Source of the DNA: Tenodera sinensis
Lineage: Eukaryota; Arthropoda; Insecta; Mantodea; Mantidae
NCBI GenBank assembly: GCA_030765045.1
Contig: CM060963.1
Coordinates: forward strand, 73,958,617 to 74,022,616
DNA: 64,000 nucleotides
Reading direction: 5' to 3'
Positions 46,592 to 58,706 of the stretch are shown here, one piece after another (within the stretch, counting starts at the first letter, position 1; each line of letters starts with the position of its first letter). The notes below the pieces were generated by a model. It was given only the letters and a program-made list of their open reading frames with translations, had not been told where the DNA came from and did not search any database. The position numbers and the translations under genes were made by a program.

Positions 46592-46780
46592 AATTAACAA
46601 TCTGCGAAATATTCTTCTTGATTTGAATGTTTTGTCATTCCTTTCTTAAATTGAAAGTCATTTGTTTTCTTTGACTTTTCCATTTTCTCTTAGGCATGCA
46701 GAAGAAATGAAATTTCAAAGCTATCACATAGTGGCCAGACTAAACCATTACAACATAACTTGAGCACTTAAGCCTCTTGT
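46280..46780 (-). repeat. Family A, 5' part
   Basis: Complement matches the 5' and central blocks: CTTACATGGAAAAAGG, AAACCATTTTGATTAAAATA, ATGTAGATCTCCTTAAACTA, then a 33 bp poly(T) at 46,558-46,590 and CAGAAGAAATGAAATTTCAA. Head-to-head with the copy ending at 46,129. Confidence 0.72.
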
Positions 46781-46809
46781 ATTCCACAATTCCTATTGTA
46801 TCTGCAAGC

Positions 46810-49060
46810 AAATGTGTAATAAAACCATTTCTACAAATGGTATCTCGAATACTAAGACGTTGATGTCGATTCGCCACTCCTCCTATACTCTCCTATGCCG
46901 ACTGCTGCTTTCTGGTCTTCTGCTCCGGCTGTATGCGTGGGTGTTTGCGAATAAAACCAGAACTTCGTTGAAACACTTTTATTCTCACCAAAATAAGAAA
47001 GCGTGAGATTTGCTAATCGTTATTAAATTAGTTGAGTCGTTACCGTGTCTCTACTAGGACAGAAAATCGCTAATATTAACTATAATGTGTCCTCACACTT
47101 GAGGATCCGGAATACAAGTCCCGTGACTGAAGATATGGGCAACGAATGTAGTGACCCGCCAGGTTCTGGAGGGCAACTCTCAACGACCCTTTCTCTCCGG
47201 GTTCTCGTAGGCAAGTCCCCGTGCGTTATGATGCTCTCTATACCTTTCACTTCCTAATTAGCGACAGGGTTTCGAAGAATCGACCATCCCTTGTTTTCCG
47301 GCTCACACCGGCGCTGAGCGATTTCCAGGAAAACTGGTCTTACCAGGTCCCGCTCGACTACCTTAGGCTCGCCCCTAATGACTTGTCTGTACCTTTTCGT
47401 GCCTTTTGACAATTTTAGTCACAACTAATCTCCCGGGTCTTGTAACTTTATATATGTAACGATTTTAACATTTTCTGATTATTTAATTCCGCCATGTGAT
47501 GCAGTATTATATCCATAATTATGGCGTTCACAATTTCGGCTTCAAAAAACAGAAGAATATGCTTTGGAAAAATCACACTCTCAGACCCTATTTCACCCTA
47601 AGATTCTGTCAACAGAATGTCTAGGTGTTCTAGAACCCAGCAATAATATTTTATGAAGTATTAGTAGATGATCGCCATTTCAACACATTTAGCGGACATT
47701 TACTACGTGATATTCCTTTTCAATTAATTCCTAAGAAAACAAAATGTTACAATATTCGAAGAGAAAGAAACTTCAAAGCTAAAATAAACCTCTAGAGTCA
47801 ATATATTCTATTTTGGGCATAAACTTCCAGAAAGTAAGATCCGCTTCCATTTTCCAGCGTATCTCACAATATGGATAATGAGGTCTCTTCAAAGAAATTT
47901 CAGACAAAAATAAATCGTTCCCACAAGAATGCATATTACTTCTCTGCGGAATAACTGCGCCACTGTTGCAGGGAAAATTCTAATAACTGTATATAGCAGG
48001 CATTCGGCGAGATTTCTTAATACTCCCTCCCACAACTTATTGACTTGGATGCATTGAGTCTGTCAGAAGCATTTCAAAAGTCTGGCAGAATTCCACTAAG
48101 AACATAAGCGTAGGCTCTGTGTGACAGTAGGTTAGAGTCCTTGCCAAAACGGGCAGAGCATCAACCTGTTCACCATCCATTAGCTATCATTCGTTTATGC
48201 TCTGAAGGGAAGGAAGAGAAGTGAATTACGACTTAATGGAACGCACATTTAGATCGATATTTCAGAAGATAGTTGAAATTATCATATCCACCTGTAGATC
48301 GTGCTGAATTGAGAGATGTAAAACCGGCACAGCCGAAACTGCAATATACCCATATGACAACTTTGTACCTGAAAATAGAATTGCTTAGATTCTTGAAGTC
48401 CACTATGCATACGCTACATATAACCAGGAAAGAGGATATGATGGGGTATGATAGTGGCAGGTTGTGGTTTTTAATTCCCGCAGCTAACCTTCTTCTTCAC
48501 CCATGGTTTTGTTTCGGGGGCTTTCCCAGGTTATAAGACAAATGTTGGGAAGAAAAATTACATCCCCGGAATTTTCTGGCCCTCCATAACCTTTAGCTTA
48601 ATTTCAACCCGATTTTTGACATTGAAAGTGTTCGCTTGGCTAATGGGTGACGTTATAGTCGCGTGACCGGTGGCTGCATGGTGAGCCCTGATGAATCTCT
48701 AGTACACGTTAGGGACCCTTACACTGACTCAGCAATTCACTCGAGTTCTAACATGCACGTAAAGCGCTCTCATTTAATCCCTTCCTCCCGGGGTGTGACG
48801 TACAAATGCCTCAACAGTTAGCTCAGTGTAAAACAACCTATGGAAGAAAAACGCTATTCCTATCAAGGGGTACGTATCATTTTGTAGCCATTTGTACTTA
48901 TTTCAGGAAAAAAATTGATTTTTCAGAAGTTTGTTTTCTTTATAAAATACGGTGTCTCTGATGTATGAGAAAAAAGTACAGTTACTTTCACCTATTCAAA
49001 AGATGTGAGTCTAAGAAGTCTAGGGCATGTAATTACTCCTTTAACTTTCTCTGTTACCTA
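46810..49060. other. Unassigned; GC-richer block 47,090-47,410
   Basis: 47,090-47,410 is richer in GC and has several short frames but no motif I recognise. The remainder is AT-rich with nothing identified. Confidence 0.45.
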
Positions 49061-49069
49061 TCCAATATT

Positions 49070-49560
49070 ACCGGAAAAACATTCGAGGCCCCTGAATCTA
49101 AATGGGGCATTAAAAAAAGATCCGTGTGATGGCATTAAAAAATATCCGTATGACTGCGTTCTACCCAAAAAAAATTGATGCCGAGATTTTACAGGAAAGA
49201 TATTCAGGTTCCTGTTTTTGTTGATTCCTTTATCTGATTACCCTCCCCTTATGTATAAGTTACAAGTCAGTGCCTAGGGTCAGACGCCTGTCGAGGAGCA
49301 GACGAACGTATGGACCAAACAGTAAAGACCTGGAAGTGGGTGGTCAGTCAAGCACCAGGTATGATAGCGAGGAAGAGGATAATATGAAATGCAGGCGAAA
49401 TTGTGAAATGAATTGCAAAAAGAGCATTTTTAGAAAGAGGGCCGTGTATTGCATTTAACCAAAAAAAAATTTATCCCGAAATTTCACAGGAAAAACTAAT
49501 GTTGTGGCTTCTGAACTTATAAAAAACAGCTTGTTTAGAAATATGTCTGTGTTTGAGTGA
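49070..49560 (-). repeat. Three partial family A 3' ends in a row
   Basis: Minus-strand fragments: 49,070-49,130 (TTCGAGGCCCCTGAATCTAA), 49,134-49,215 (TTCTACCCAAAAAAAATTGA, GAGATTTTACAGGAAAGAT) and 49,445-49,560 (AACCAAAAAAAAATTTATCC, GAAATTTCACAGGAAAAACT). Each matches the block next to the family A terminus; they do not form one co-linear copy. Confidence 0.55.
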
Positions 49561-49660
49561 CTTTAAACACTAACTGAAAAACCAAAAGTCCAATAAATAC
49601 AGGACTTTTTTAAAAATGGTGTGACATTGCAACAAGAGTTTGGATTGGGCAAACCTAGGA

Positions 49661-50260
49661 TAAATGTTCCTACAAACATATGTCCGAAAACAAACACCTG
49701 TTGATATATGAGTAATTTTACTTGTGTTGAGTACTTACATCTGTCAATGAGACTTCGTCTAGCGGATGGATTGGTCAAAGAGTCCAGTAGCATGGCCTCC
49801 CCCTCAATCCATTGGATATTTGGCTATAGGGACATTTAAGGGCATTAGTGTATGCCAAATCCATCGACAATCTACATACGTTACAAGAGTGTGTGACAAG
49901 CATATCTGCCCAAATCCTAGAGTAGCCAGGTATAGTCGAAAGGGTTCTGGATACTTTGAGAAGAAGAGTTGAAGCATGTATAAGAACGCAAGGTAATCAC
50001 ATGAAACTATTATATATAGTATATATATTATATACTATTGACATAACGTGCAGATGCTGCCGAAGGACAGAATGCTAGGAATTATCACAATTCCTGTTTT
50101 GTGTTTATGGATGTTTATCCAACAATTCTTCCGTTAACCGTTTGTGGCAGCCAAGTGTTCACTGGAATGTGAAGTCTATTGATGAAGTCCATTGTCTGAT
50201 GTAAACACTCAACATAACAGATATTTTGTTTCCGGACATATGTTTCTAGGAAAATGTATT
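49661..50260 (+). mobile_element. IS630/Tc-type DNA transposon relic (family H)
   Basis: Inverted arms of about 90 bp: left TTCCTACAAACATATGTCCG ... GTGTTGAGTACTTACATCTG (49,667-49,744); right complement TTCCTAGAAACATATGTCCG ... ATGTTGAGTGTTTACATCAG (about 50,200-50,252). Imperfect but co-linear. Between them is the C-terminal part of a DDE transposase. About 600 bp, so a deleted, non-autonomous copy. Confidence 0.75.
49766..50030 (+). pseudogene. DDE transposase C-terminus, family H
   Basis: Blocks in order: WIGQ and SPVAWPPR (like RWIGRGGPVxWPPRSPDLxPLDFFLWG), LVYAKSIDNLHTLQE by frame, PGIVERVLDTLRRRVEACIR, TQGNHMKLL. The end pattern matches the RRxxxCIxxxGxxFExLL terminus of IS630-type transposases. 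Frameshifts lie in the first third. Confidence 0.82.
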
Positions 50261-50264
50261 CTAG

Positions 50265-50920
50265 TTTTCACTAATCACTACTCCTATTGCACTATGACAC
50301 ACTTTATTAGAACACACGTTTAATGCACAGCAGAGTTGTCGTTCATAATATTGCAGTACTTTTTAATCACGATTTACTTTCTAGTTAAAGTAAATTAATG
50401 TAAAAGACCCAAGGTATTCAACATTATTCGTAAAGGGCAGGATGCTTGACTTCTGTGTTTTATGTACACTTTTCTGGAGGTTTGCAGTTTTCTATCTTGC
50501 ACAATAGTGATGTCCAAACTTATCTGAAAGAGGAAAGAGGGGATTTGCTTCCACCTACTGTTCTCCAAGCTATGGCGCATTCGTAAGACTGAAAAACAGA
50601 TATCTCTAATGTTTGGTTATTGGAATGAGTGAAAGTAAAATGATTCATGCACAAAACGAAGTAGGTGGGATAAAGTGACACGATGACGTCATTAACTCAT
50701 AAGAGGAGATTTTATACTGCACTTCTGTAAAGGATTTAGCGTGAAATTCTTCCTCGATCCATACACCCCTACGCTACGCTCCTCTATATGCGAGTGAAAT
50801 AGTTGGCTGTTCTGAACTTTTTGAATACTTTGGAGCACTCTGCATTAAGAAATTCTATTATAAAATAAGGCCTCAAGTTGTAAGCAAAGTGTTGCATTAC
50901 TCCTAGATTAGCAATTTACA
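50265..50920. other. Unassigned DNA
   Basis: Nothing recognised. Confidence 0.5.
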
Positions 50921-50924
50921 CAGT

Positions 50925-51045
50925 GCCTTCACCAAGAAGACTTCGACCACGCCACCGATGATGTCCACCACAGTAGTGGACGAAACGTCTTTTAGAATTT
51001 CGAACACCGGCCGTGAAAGCCTACGCCTACTCATTTACACTTTTG
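50925..51045 (+). mobile_element. K element, 5'-truncated
   Basis: CTTCGACCACGCCACCGATG, the small hairpin GTCCACCAC/GTAGTGGAC at about 50,967-50,985, GACGAAACGTC, and the family end CACCGGCCGTGAAAGCCTAC. The long left arm is missing, as expected for 5'-truncated retroposition. Confidence 0.6.
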
Positions 51046-51049
51046 CTTA

Positions 51050-52630
51050 ATAATTTCCCTTCTGTTGCAATTTTATATTAAATAATAATTCATTAAGAGC
51101 ACTTGGGTAAAACCTTAAGGCCACAGTTTCAGGATGCCTGGACAGTTCCAGTTATTTTTTCTAGTTTAACTGTTGATAATCATATTTTGACTTGAAATAC
51201 AAGTTTGGTCTCTGTGTATACAATAACTGTTGGTGAGATAAAAACTATTAAATTCAAAGGTTCATTGTTCGATTTCTAGCTGAAGAAGGTCCATTTATTT
51301 TATTCCATTTACTCCCTAATTTCGTAAAGTCAGAGCATGGACTAGAAAGTGAGCGTATATAGAATTAATTCATAAATAAATTCTAACCATTAGTACCAAA
51401 TTAAACCCACTGGCATCGTTGTTGATGAGCAATTCTTGATCTAAAGTAAAATAAACAAAACACGCTCCGATTCCTTAGTAACGTCAATACCAAGTTGACT
51501 AAATGAGTTCAGAGTTCTATATACCTTCCATGTGTAATTTTGTGGCGTATTTTGAAATTAGTTTAGATTATTCATTACACATTGTACGCTACATGATCAG
51601 CAATTGCACCAGAGGGCTGGAGCTCAGTCCTAATATTGGCAAGGCACAAGGCTTTCAGTGCTTCCTACATAACCTGCAGGCTAGCCTGCGGAATTGACAT
51701 AATGCACTGTGGCGTTAAGTCAGGTCTAATCAGCTGCAGCATTGAATATTTGCTAGAATCAGTGGCACTGAAAGATTTATCTTGCAGCGTTTCAAACGCT
51801 GAAGAGGGACCCTGTTAAAATGTTATTTATTTTCACTATTTGTTTCATTTGAATAGATTTGGCTAACTTACACCTTACTGATTTATCCAATGACTATATT
51901 ACACACTTTCAAATAACTTTCGAGTAGCCAACCACGTTCAGAAATATTCGGAAATTGGAACTCTTTACACTGCAATATGCATATTAATAATTAGAATAGG
52001 TATTAAATAGATAATAACTAACGATCTGATGATCTATTACGATGAAGAGATTAAACAATTGATATGGTTTCAAATGTAGATACAAAAAATATGTAACGTT
52101 ATACGTTACATATAACGACAAATTGACATATCGACAAAATAATGGATGATGAAAGGAAAACTGTGCTAAAAGTGACCAAGCAAAGTGAACGAAATTGACT
52201 GGAATATTAGTTATATGAGGTAAAGGTTTTTAAAGATATACTTTGGAACAACTGGAAACAACATCGAAGCAGAAATAATATCCCATGAGAGACAAATGGT
52301 TCATATATGTAGACAAAAATACTCAAATCAAATATCAGAAAAATACAGAAGGCTTGGCTGGCACACAAAAACCAGCCCTTAATAAGAAGTTTGTAACTAA
52401 CTATACTGAGACTAGATGATTTGAATTATTCTAACGCATTCAAATATCGAACAAGCTCAACGTAATGTAATGTTGAAAATTGCTTTTCGAATGTGTCACA
52501 ACCCAACGGGTTCTAAGATGCTCAGAATGGTCCTGTGTTGTAAGAAGTGCAGGTTATTATTGCTATCAGGTTCTCTACAAATTGGATTGATGTGTTATAA
52601 TGGTTATCTTTAAGATGATAATAAGCAGCA
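51050..52630. other. Unassigned; small palindrome at 52,090-52,112
   Basis: TATGTAACGT, TAT, ACGTTACATA is a perfect 10 bp hairpin. A weak LINE-like frame near 52,455-52,560 is discussed under rejected items. Confidence 0.45.
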
Positions 52631-52632
52631 TT

Positions 52633-53095
52633 CAATAAGTAACGCAATATTTGTTTTCTTTCAAAAATATGTTGGTTTTATTCAGCATTCAAATAAACCA
52701 TATTATTCCGCAATCTTTTGGCTAACGTAATCTCCTTTCAATCCTTCAGCCTTTCGCCGCCTTAATGGCGTGTCTGTTTGCCTGTATGGTATCACTCTAC
52801 TAGTCTATGTTGGAGCCAATGTCTCGCTGCATCAAGAACTTCCCCATCATCCATGTAGTGCTTCCTGTGGAGTGCATCCTTCATTGAGCCAAACAGATGG
52901 AAGTCAGAAGGTGTGAGATCTGTGCTGTACGGTGGATGACAAGGAATAGTCCACTAAGTTTTGTGAGCTCTCGGGTGTGCAGAATTGTGTGAGGCTTTGC
53001 GTATTCATGGAGAACTTTGTTTGCATTTTCTTGTGGATTGACACACGAATTGTTCTCAATTTCTTTAGAGTAGCTCATGCCCTTCAGAGTTCATT
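52633..53095 (-). pseudogene. Mariner-family transposase C-terminal relic with TIR-like end
   Basis: Minus-strand blocks in order: ANKVLHEYAKPHTILHTREL (the LHxNAxPHTA block with the second catalytic region), then by frameshift HPPYSTDLTPSDFHLFGSMK (catalytic PYSPDLAPSDYHLF motif), DGEVLDAARHWLQH, and the C-terminal region. The element end near 52,633-52,662 (TTCAATAAGTAACGCAATAT) looks like a mariner terminal repeat. A different mariner lineage from the relic at 5.5 kb. Confidence 0.85.
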
Positions 53096-53099
53096 CTTT

Positions 53100-55165
53100 T
53101 ACCCTTCTAGCTGTATCACTCAAGTGTTGTCCACAAAACGAATTTAGTAATATACACAGTTTGGGATTACCTCCCAGTTTCTGCCCTCTTACGTCGTGTC
53201 GCAAGGGATGAGGCATAACTAATGACCAATGACAGTTGCAATTCGTGGTTTGAGACGCGGCGTTGAAATGAGAACAAAGAAAGGTGGGGGAGGGTGAAGT
53301 ATTGATATATCTGGCGTCAGAAACCACGTTTAATTTTCTTTAGATTTATCAGCAAATTCTTAATACCTACATATTATGCGAAAGGTTGCAACTATTGCTT
53401 GAAATAAGCAGCACTTATTGGATTAAACAATTCTAGGCAAAGACAAATTAAAATTCGTATCGTAATAGCTCTCAACATGTTTGAGTGTTCTTATATTATT
53501 ACACAGCTTCTGATTTCAAATGAAACTTTTTTGTAATACCTATGCAATAAACCGCCTTTCTTGTTATATATTACAATTTAATTACATTTCTGTGAGTTTG
53601 CACAGTTTCTGAAATTTGTAGATCTGTCTTACTAGCTTGCCATAGACCAATTATCCGCTCACGTGTAGTTTCTGTGTATACGGCATGCTGGATGTCAAAC
53701 AACAGTTGAGCTTAAGGAGCAACTATTTATTAGGCGACCACAAAAAATCAATACTTCCCTTTTAGGCCGACGTGTCATTGGTTATAACTAGGCTGAGGCT
53801 CTGAGCGCTAATGCCAAAACCAACGAAAATTAGATTGTGCTGCAACTTGCAAAATCCGCAGCCTAGTTATAACTATATCCAGCCAGTAATATAAATACTT
53901 CTGTCATTGGAGAGGGGTAAAGAAAAGGAAAGAAGGGAAAGCTACGAAGGTCTCATTAAATAAACACGATACCCTTGCATTTTACTAAATTCGTTTCCTG
54001 TACCAATCCCTATTTGATAACGGTGATAATTTTAAATTTACTTACCATTTCTACTTAAAGACTGCTGTACCGGAATATAGGTACATATGTGTTTACATAT
54101 TTGTATTGGTGTTTAATACATTTTAACGCTGCAAGTCTTATCCTACTTCACTCCACAAGGTTCACCCTACTCTTAGTGCATTGGTTTACACCAGTCAAAG
54201 TGTAATTTCTGACGCCTGTTTTCACATTGGCCGATGTTTCTATCTGCAATTTGTTTCAAAGAGAGAGACGGCAAGAGTTTGTTGGATATAAGAGTTAGAT
54301 CAATTTCATAACCATACAAAGGAGAAAATGCTATTGCGAATTAGAATCCACCCAAATGCACGTGCTAAACTTGCTATAATATTATAAACAGTTGTATACG
54401 AGTTATTGGTAGAATCTACAGCAGCTGCTTACAATAGAATGACCTTATACTCCAAAAGGTTACAACAATAATGAAAATGCAGTGGGTCTTAACGATGGCA
54501 ACACTGATTTTGACAATTTCAACCCGGTTTCTTTTTCCTATATGCAGATAATAGCTTTACGAAAGACTCAAGAGTTCAGAAATTTAAAACTAGTTTCTCA
54601 TTTCAATAATTTAAACAGTATTTAACAACAATGTTGTTTTCCTATTAAGTTTAGTATTAATACCGACGTTAAAGCTGCGTGAAATAGTAATGCATTAAGT
54701 TAATTTTCGGCCTCGCAGAGCGTTTGTTATTTTCCAGCAGAGTTGCAATGCATAAACCATTTGCTGAACCGTAAGCTTACGCGCCATAGCATTAAATCAA
54801 CAGCAGAAAACAGAGAAATTAGGAAGCGTTATACGCACTTCTGCTAATTTTAATGCAGGGCAACCAGCTGCATGAAAACTAAATTTCCCCTAGAGGGAAA
54901 CGCAGTTTGGCCACTAAATAAATTTTTCTTGACACAGGGGGATGCTTAAGGCCTAGATTTATAAAAGGAAATTCAATAAAGCTGTATCAGGAAACTTCTC
55001 TAACAGAGTTTAAAGGCAGTTTCGCTTTAATTCAGCTTGCATCTCGTTTGAACTGTAAACGAGCAGTATACTCCAAACGCTAACTTGCTTCACAGTAAAG
55101 AAGCCCTTTCTCAGAAATTATGCATGGTACAATGTGCACGAAACTTCAACATAAACCGGATATAT
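53100..55165. other. Unassigned; short inverted repeat at 53,781/53,859
   Basis: GTTATAACTAGGCTG (53,781-53,795) is exactly inverted at 53,859-53,873. No gene or repeat family recognised. Confidence 0.45.
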
Positions 55166-55169
55166 ACAC

Positions 55170-55725
55170 AACACGTCTGATGTGTTTCACTTACATTGAG
55201 TTTTTCTATTCATGTACTAAACATTGTTACAAATTCTTATTCCTCTATCCTCTTTGTGTTGAGATAAACATTTGCAGAAGTTATCGGGTGCAAGGGGAAT
55301 ATGGGAATACAGTAGGCTTTGAGCGATAGGTATTGCAAACCACACACAAATAACAAGGAATATCTCCGAAATGGTCCTCTCCAAAAAAAATTATACGAAT
55401 ATAAATTGTGTTTTAGCATTTGGTCTATCAGTTACGGTTTACAAGCTATGAAAAAGTAATCTAGAGTAAACAGTACTACATAGACCATAGCCACAAAATT
55501 CGAAATGTAATTTCAAGAAATATTTTAAAGATATGGGCTTTTAATCAAAATCGTTAGAGCCATTTTGGAAAAAAGATTCCATTGAAGGGGTAGTTGATGG
55601 AGGAATTTTCTTCAAAATCTTCGTGTCGCATCCTTAAAAGATATTAAACTTAAATACTAACTTTGGTTTTTAACCAACTTTTCGCTTTTTAGTTATGCTG
55701 CTCACAGGCTGACACACACACACAT

Positions 55726-55758
<33 letters not shown>

Positions 55759-55852
55759 TAGGACCTTTTTCTAAAAATGCGGTTTTTGGATTCAGGGGGC
55801 CTCAAAGGATATTTCCGGTGAAATCTCGACATCGAATTTTTGGGTGGAACAT
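55170..55852 (+). repeat. Family A, cut at its 3' end
   Basis: 5' half with CATGTACTAAACATTGTTAC, GGTGCAAGGGGAATATGGG, AATAACAAGGAATATCTCCG. 3' half with TTGGTTTTTAACCAACTTTT, a CA/GA microsatellite at 55,709-55,760, TTCAGGGGGCCTCAAAG and CGACATCGAATTTTTGGGTG; the last 40 bp are missing at the junction with the LTR E piece. Confidence 0.83.
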
Positions 55853-55894
55853 GCCACATGCCGGGCTGGCAATCGGACAAAGGCGTTCAAGTTC

Positions 55895-56080
55895 AGGATG
55901 CCTCTTGCAACTGTTTGTGTGTACGTGATTAACAACAACGAAGCAGCTAAAAGGTTTATAGTGCCTTCGAGAAACACCTGTCTGCGTCATCACTGCGTAT
56001 ACTTTTGCAAGTCCAGAAACGTCCTGTGATATCTTCCCTACCAAAAGAGGTGAGGAAACAGGAATGCGGTGGAGTTAGTG

Positions 56081-56116
<36 letters not shown>

Positions 56117-56405
56117 GTGTGTGTGCGCGCGCGTGTGTGTGTGTGATAGATGCACGTATCGTTGTAAAGAAGATGCAACGAGCGTCGAGTGATTCTAACG
56201 TCGTAGTTCATGTATGAGAGAAGAGAAAGTGAAGAAATACACTGAAAGTATCCTGCAAGGTTATGAGACGTAAAGGTTGAGAGTTGTGATAATCACAAAA
56301 GACTGTAGCCTGCGTTAACGACGAGAAGAAAACTTCTTGTGGTACCATTTTAGAAATCAATAAAGTACTCGTAATACCGAAGTAACTGGACTGGATTTTG
56401 TTACT
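55895..56405 (+). mobile_element. LTR family E, plus strand, with GT microsatellite
   Basis: CTTGCAACTGTTTGTGTGTA, GTGCCTTCGAGAAACACC, GAGCGTCGAGTGATTCTAAC, TGTAGCCTGCGTTAACGACG, AAGTAACTGGACTGG. A (GT)n tract at 56,083-56,146 interrupts it. No primer site follows. Confidence 0.65.
56083..56146. repeat. (GT)n with CG steps
   Basis: Alternating purine-pyrimidine microsatellite. Confidence 0.93.
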
Positions 56406-56829
56406 TAGTAACAGCATTTCGTTAAATATAAAACTTGAAAATTTTAGACACCTACTTTTGATGTATGTGTCCTGTGTAACGATCCAGCAGAAATGAACGA
56501 GGAGCACTTGAAGACCTGTGAAGCATTAAGATCAGAAGAAACTACAGTTCAAAAGTATTGGAAAGCACAAATGCTAATGGCTTCATTGCCAGATGCAAGA
56601 CACTAGAAAACAACAACTTTTGATGTAACGCGCTTTGAAAGGAACGAGATTTGACAATATTCCCGACATCCAACTCAACGTGACAAGGCTTTTGAACACC
56701 ATCCCAGAGGAAGCCTTCTTGCAATGTTTCCAGGACATGTATCGTAGGTCTCAGCGTTAGGTAACTGCCGTTCATAGTTCATCTACGTGAATGTTAAAGA
56801 ACTATTCACCGAACTTTATTGTCAGAGGT

Positions 56830-56830
<1 letters not shown>

Positions 56831-56919
<89 letters not shown>
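56831..56919. repeat. (GT)(AT)n then poly(T)
   Basis: GT run 56,831-56,840, AT run to 56,872, then 45 T (56,875-56,919). Confidence 0.95.
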
Positions 56920-56922
<3 letters not shown>

Positions 56923-57060
56923 CATGGCGATGCAAAGAGTATCGATTTCAAAGCTCTCATATAGCGGAGCGCTCTTTAAATATCTTAACTTCGATTTACA
57001 TGTTGTATGCTACAAAAACTGCGTATTTTAATTAAACTTTTTATAGATTAACAAGAAGCA
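56920..57060 (-). repeat. Family A, 5' fragment
   Basis: GCGATGCAAAGAGTATCGAT, TTCAAAGCTCTCATATAGCG match the minus-strand family A block seen at 24,235-24,270. Confidence 0.6.
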
Positions 57061-57064
57061 GATA

Positions 57065-57670
57065 GAAAAATAAGCTATTGTGAAAGTTTGTGCCATTAGA
57101 ATGTTATACATAAGAGTTCTTAATAAAGAGGGATTCATTTTGACATAATATGACTAAGTTAGTTTTGCATAATTCAAGTGTAACGGGTTTGGCAAAACCG
57201 GTTGTCAATATCGGTTAAAATTGAAGTGAGCAGTTTTTCCGACGGCAATGTCTCTCCTACTACCAAATAATGTCAAAATATTTTGGTTAATACCTTATAT
57301 TAGCCAGCAGTGGCAGTGGGTTGTCAGACACGCCTAATACCATCATCGTGTCCGATATTGTTGCTGTGTATTTATGCACTAATTACCGCGAACATCAACA
57401 GTGTAGACAGGATGTCGTGGGACTGTTGGATACACACATTGATCGCCCTCCATGGAGCTGTGCTTGCAGGATCTTTGTATAGGTGCACAACAGGATTCAC
57501 AATGTCAGCACAATGCACTATTATTAGCAAAGCTTGCTTTCCATTTTTGGTTGTGCTAAATCCTTTCACTTTCCAATTCCCACTACCTTCTGATGTTAAC
57601 AAGGCACATGGTTGAACTTTTAAGATTGTTGTCAAAAACCCCAAGTTGTTCTATATTTATGGTGTCGTTA
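57065..57670. other. Unassigned; overlapping frames on both strands
   Basis: Frames at 57,310-57,615 (plus) and 57,372-57,644 (minus) overlap; neither shows a motif I recognise. Confidence 0.4.
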
Positions 57671-57674
57671 ACAC

Positions 57675-57780
57675 TAATCTCACTAGAAGATTAGCCGAAA
57701 TTGGAGTCGGAATTGAAAGACTGATACAACGGAAGAATAATTATGCAATTAATTACCTTGAGAGTATTGTGTGGTGTCAG
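57675..57780 (+). repeat. Dispersed direct repeat, copy 1
   Basis: ATCTCACTAGAAGATTAGCC, AATAATTATGCAATTAATTA, GAGAGTATTGTGTGGTGTCA; matches 58,611-58,706 with indels. Confidence 0.7.
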
Positions 57781-57944
57781 TTGTAGAGTCGGAACACACC
57801 CGAGCATTTTAGAACTCTTTCCTAATAGGACAGCGATGTTTGCGTAAGAGGGAAGCTTGGATTTACGTCCTTTCATTTTCTGCGGACTGTGCCACTCTTA
57901 ACATTCATTTGTGTTGCACTGACGTTTAATTATTATGTTGTTTA

Positions 57945-58135
57945 AGGACACTGTGAATTAATAGGGTCATATCAACGTCCGGTGTGCCGGAATTTCGTCC
58001 CGCAGGAGTTCATTTACATGACAGTAAGTCTGCTGACATGGAGCTGTCATTTTTAAGCACACCGGTCTGGGCCGTACTTGAACCCGTGACTTTGAGACTA
58101 GTAGGCCAGCGTCTAACCAACTGAGCCACCTAGCG
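57945..58135 (-). mobile_element. SINE-1, older copy
   Basis: Complement of the tRNA head at the right (GGCCAGCGTCTAACCAACTG, GAGCCACCTAGCGG) and body CGGTGTGCCGGAATTTCGTC, TGACATGGAGCTGTCATTTT. An 11 bp block of the body (TTAAGCACACTTAAAAACC region) is shortened. No clean target duplication. Confidence 0.88.
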
Positions 58136-58139
58136 GTTC

Positions 58140-58610
58140 GGTTATATGTAGGTTGCGTTTGATTTACGAAAGAAGTTTCAAATCATATGCGATAAACATA
58201 TTTGTTAACGACTTCTTTGAATTGCTTACGTTTAAGAAGTCTATCAATATTTGACGACAAAGTCGAAGTGCATAGCGTTAAAAGATCCACCAAGCGATCG
58301 CTGCGTAACATATTGCGATACAGACTTTTAATATAGTTCAATTTGGAAAATTCGCAAATATGTGTAGAGCTATACTCACTCTCATACACAGTATTCTGGC
58401 AAATGCTCATTTCCCTATCTACTTCGATTTAGTGCTTGGGAGTCACACGTGTGATTCACCTCCCTACTGAAAGAGCAGGTGGGGAATAACAGCTAATTGC
58501 GTAAGCATCTCCAAAGAGACCAGATTAGAGTCACTTTCTGACGATAACAGGATACATAGTTAAGTATGGTATTTTAAATTGCTCAAATTTTTCATATTTC
58601 TGGAATCTTC
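58140..58610. other. Unassigned DNA
   Basis: Nothing recognised. Confidence 0.5.
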
Positions 58611-58706
58611 AACAGCAATCTCACCAGAAGATTTGCCGAAATTGATAAGAGTACAAAAGTTAAAGATAATTATGTAATTACCTTAGGAGTATTGTTTGGA
58701 GTCACT
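58611..58706 (+). repeat. Dispersed direct repeat, copy 2
   Basis: ATCTCACCAGAAGATTTGCC, GATAATTATGTAATTACCTT, GGAGTATTGTTTGGAGTCAC; about 0.9 kb from copy 1, same orientation. Confidence 0.7.

Noticed and set aside
52455..52560. AQRNVMLKIAFRM-like peptide resembling the region after the reverse transcriptase in I/R1-type LINEs
   Set aside because: Only about 35 residues with weak resemblance and no neighbouring LINE blocks; could be chance.
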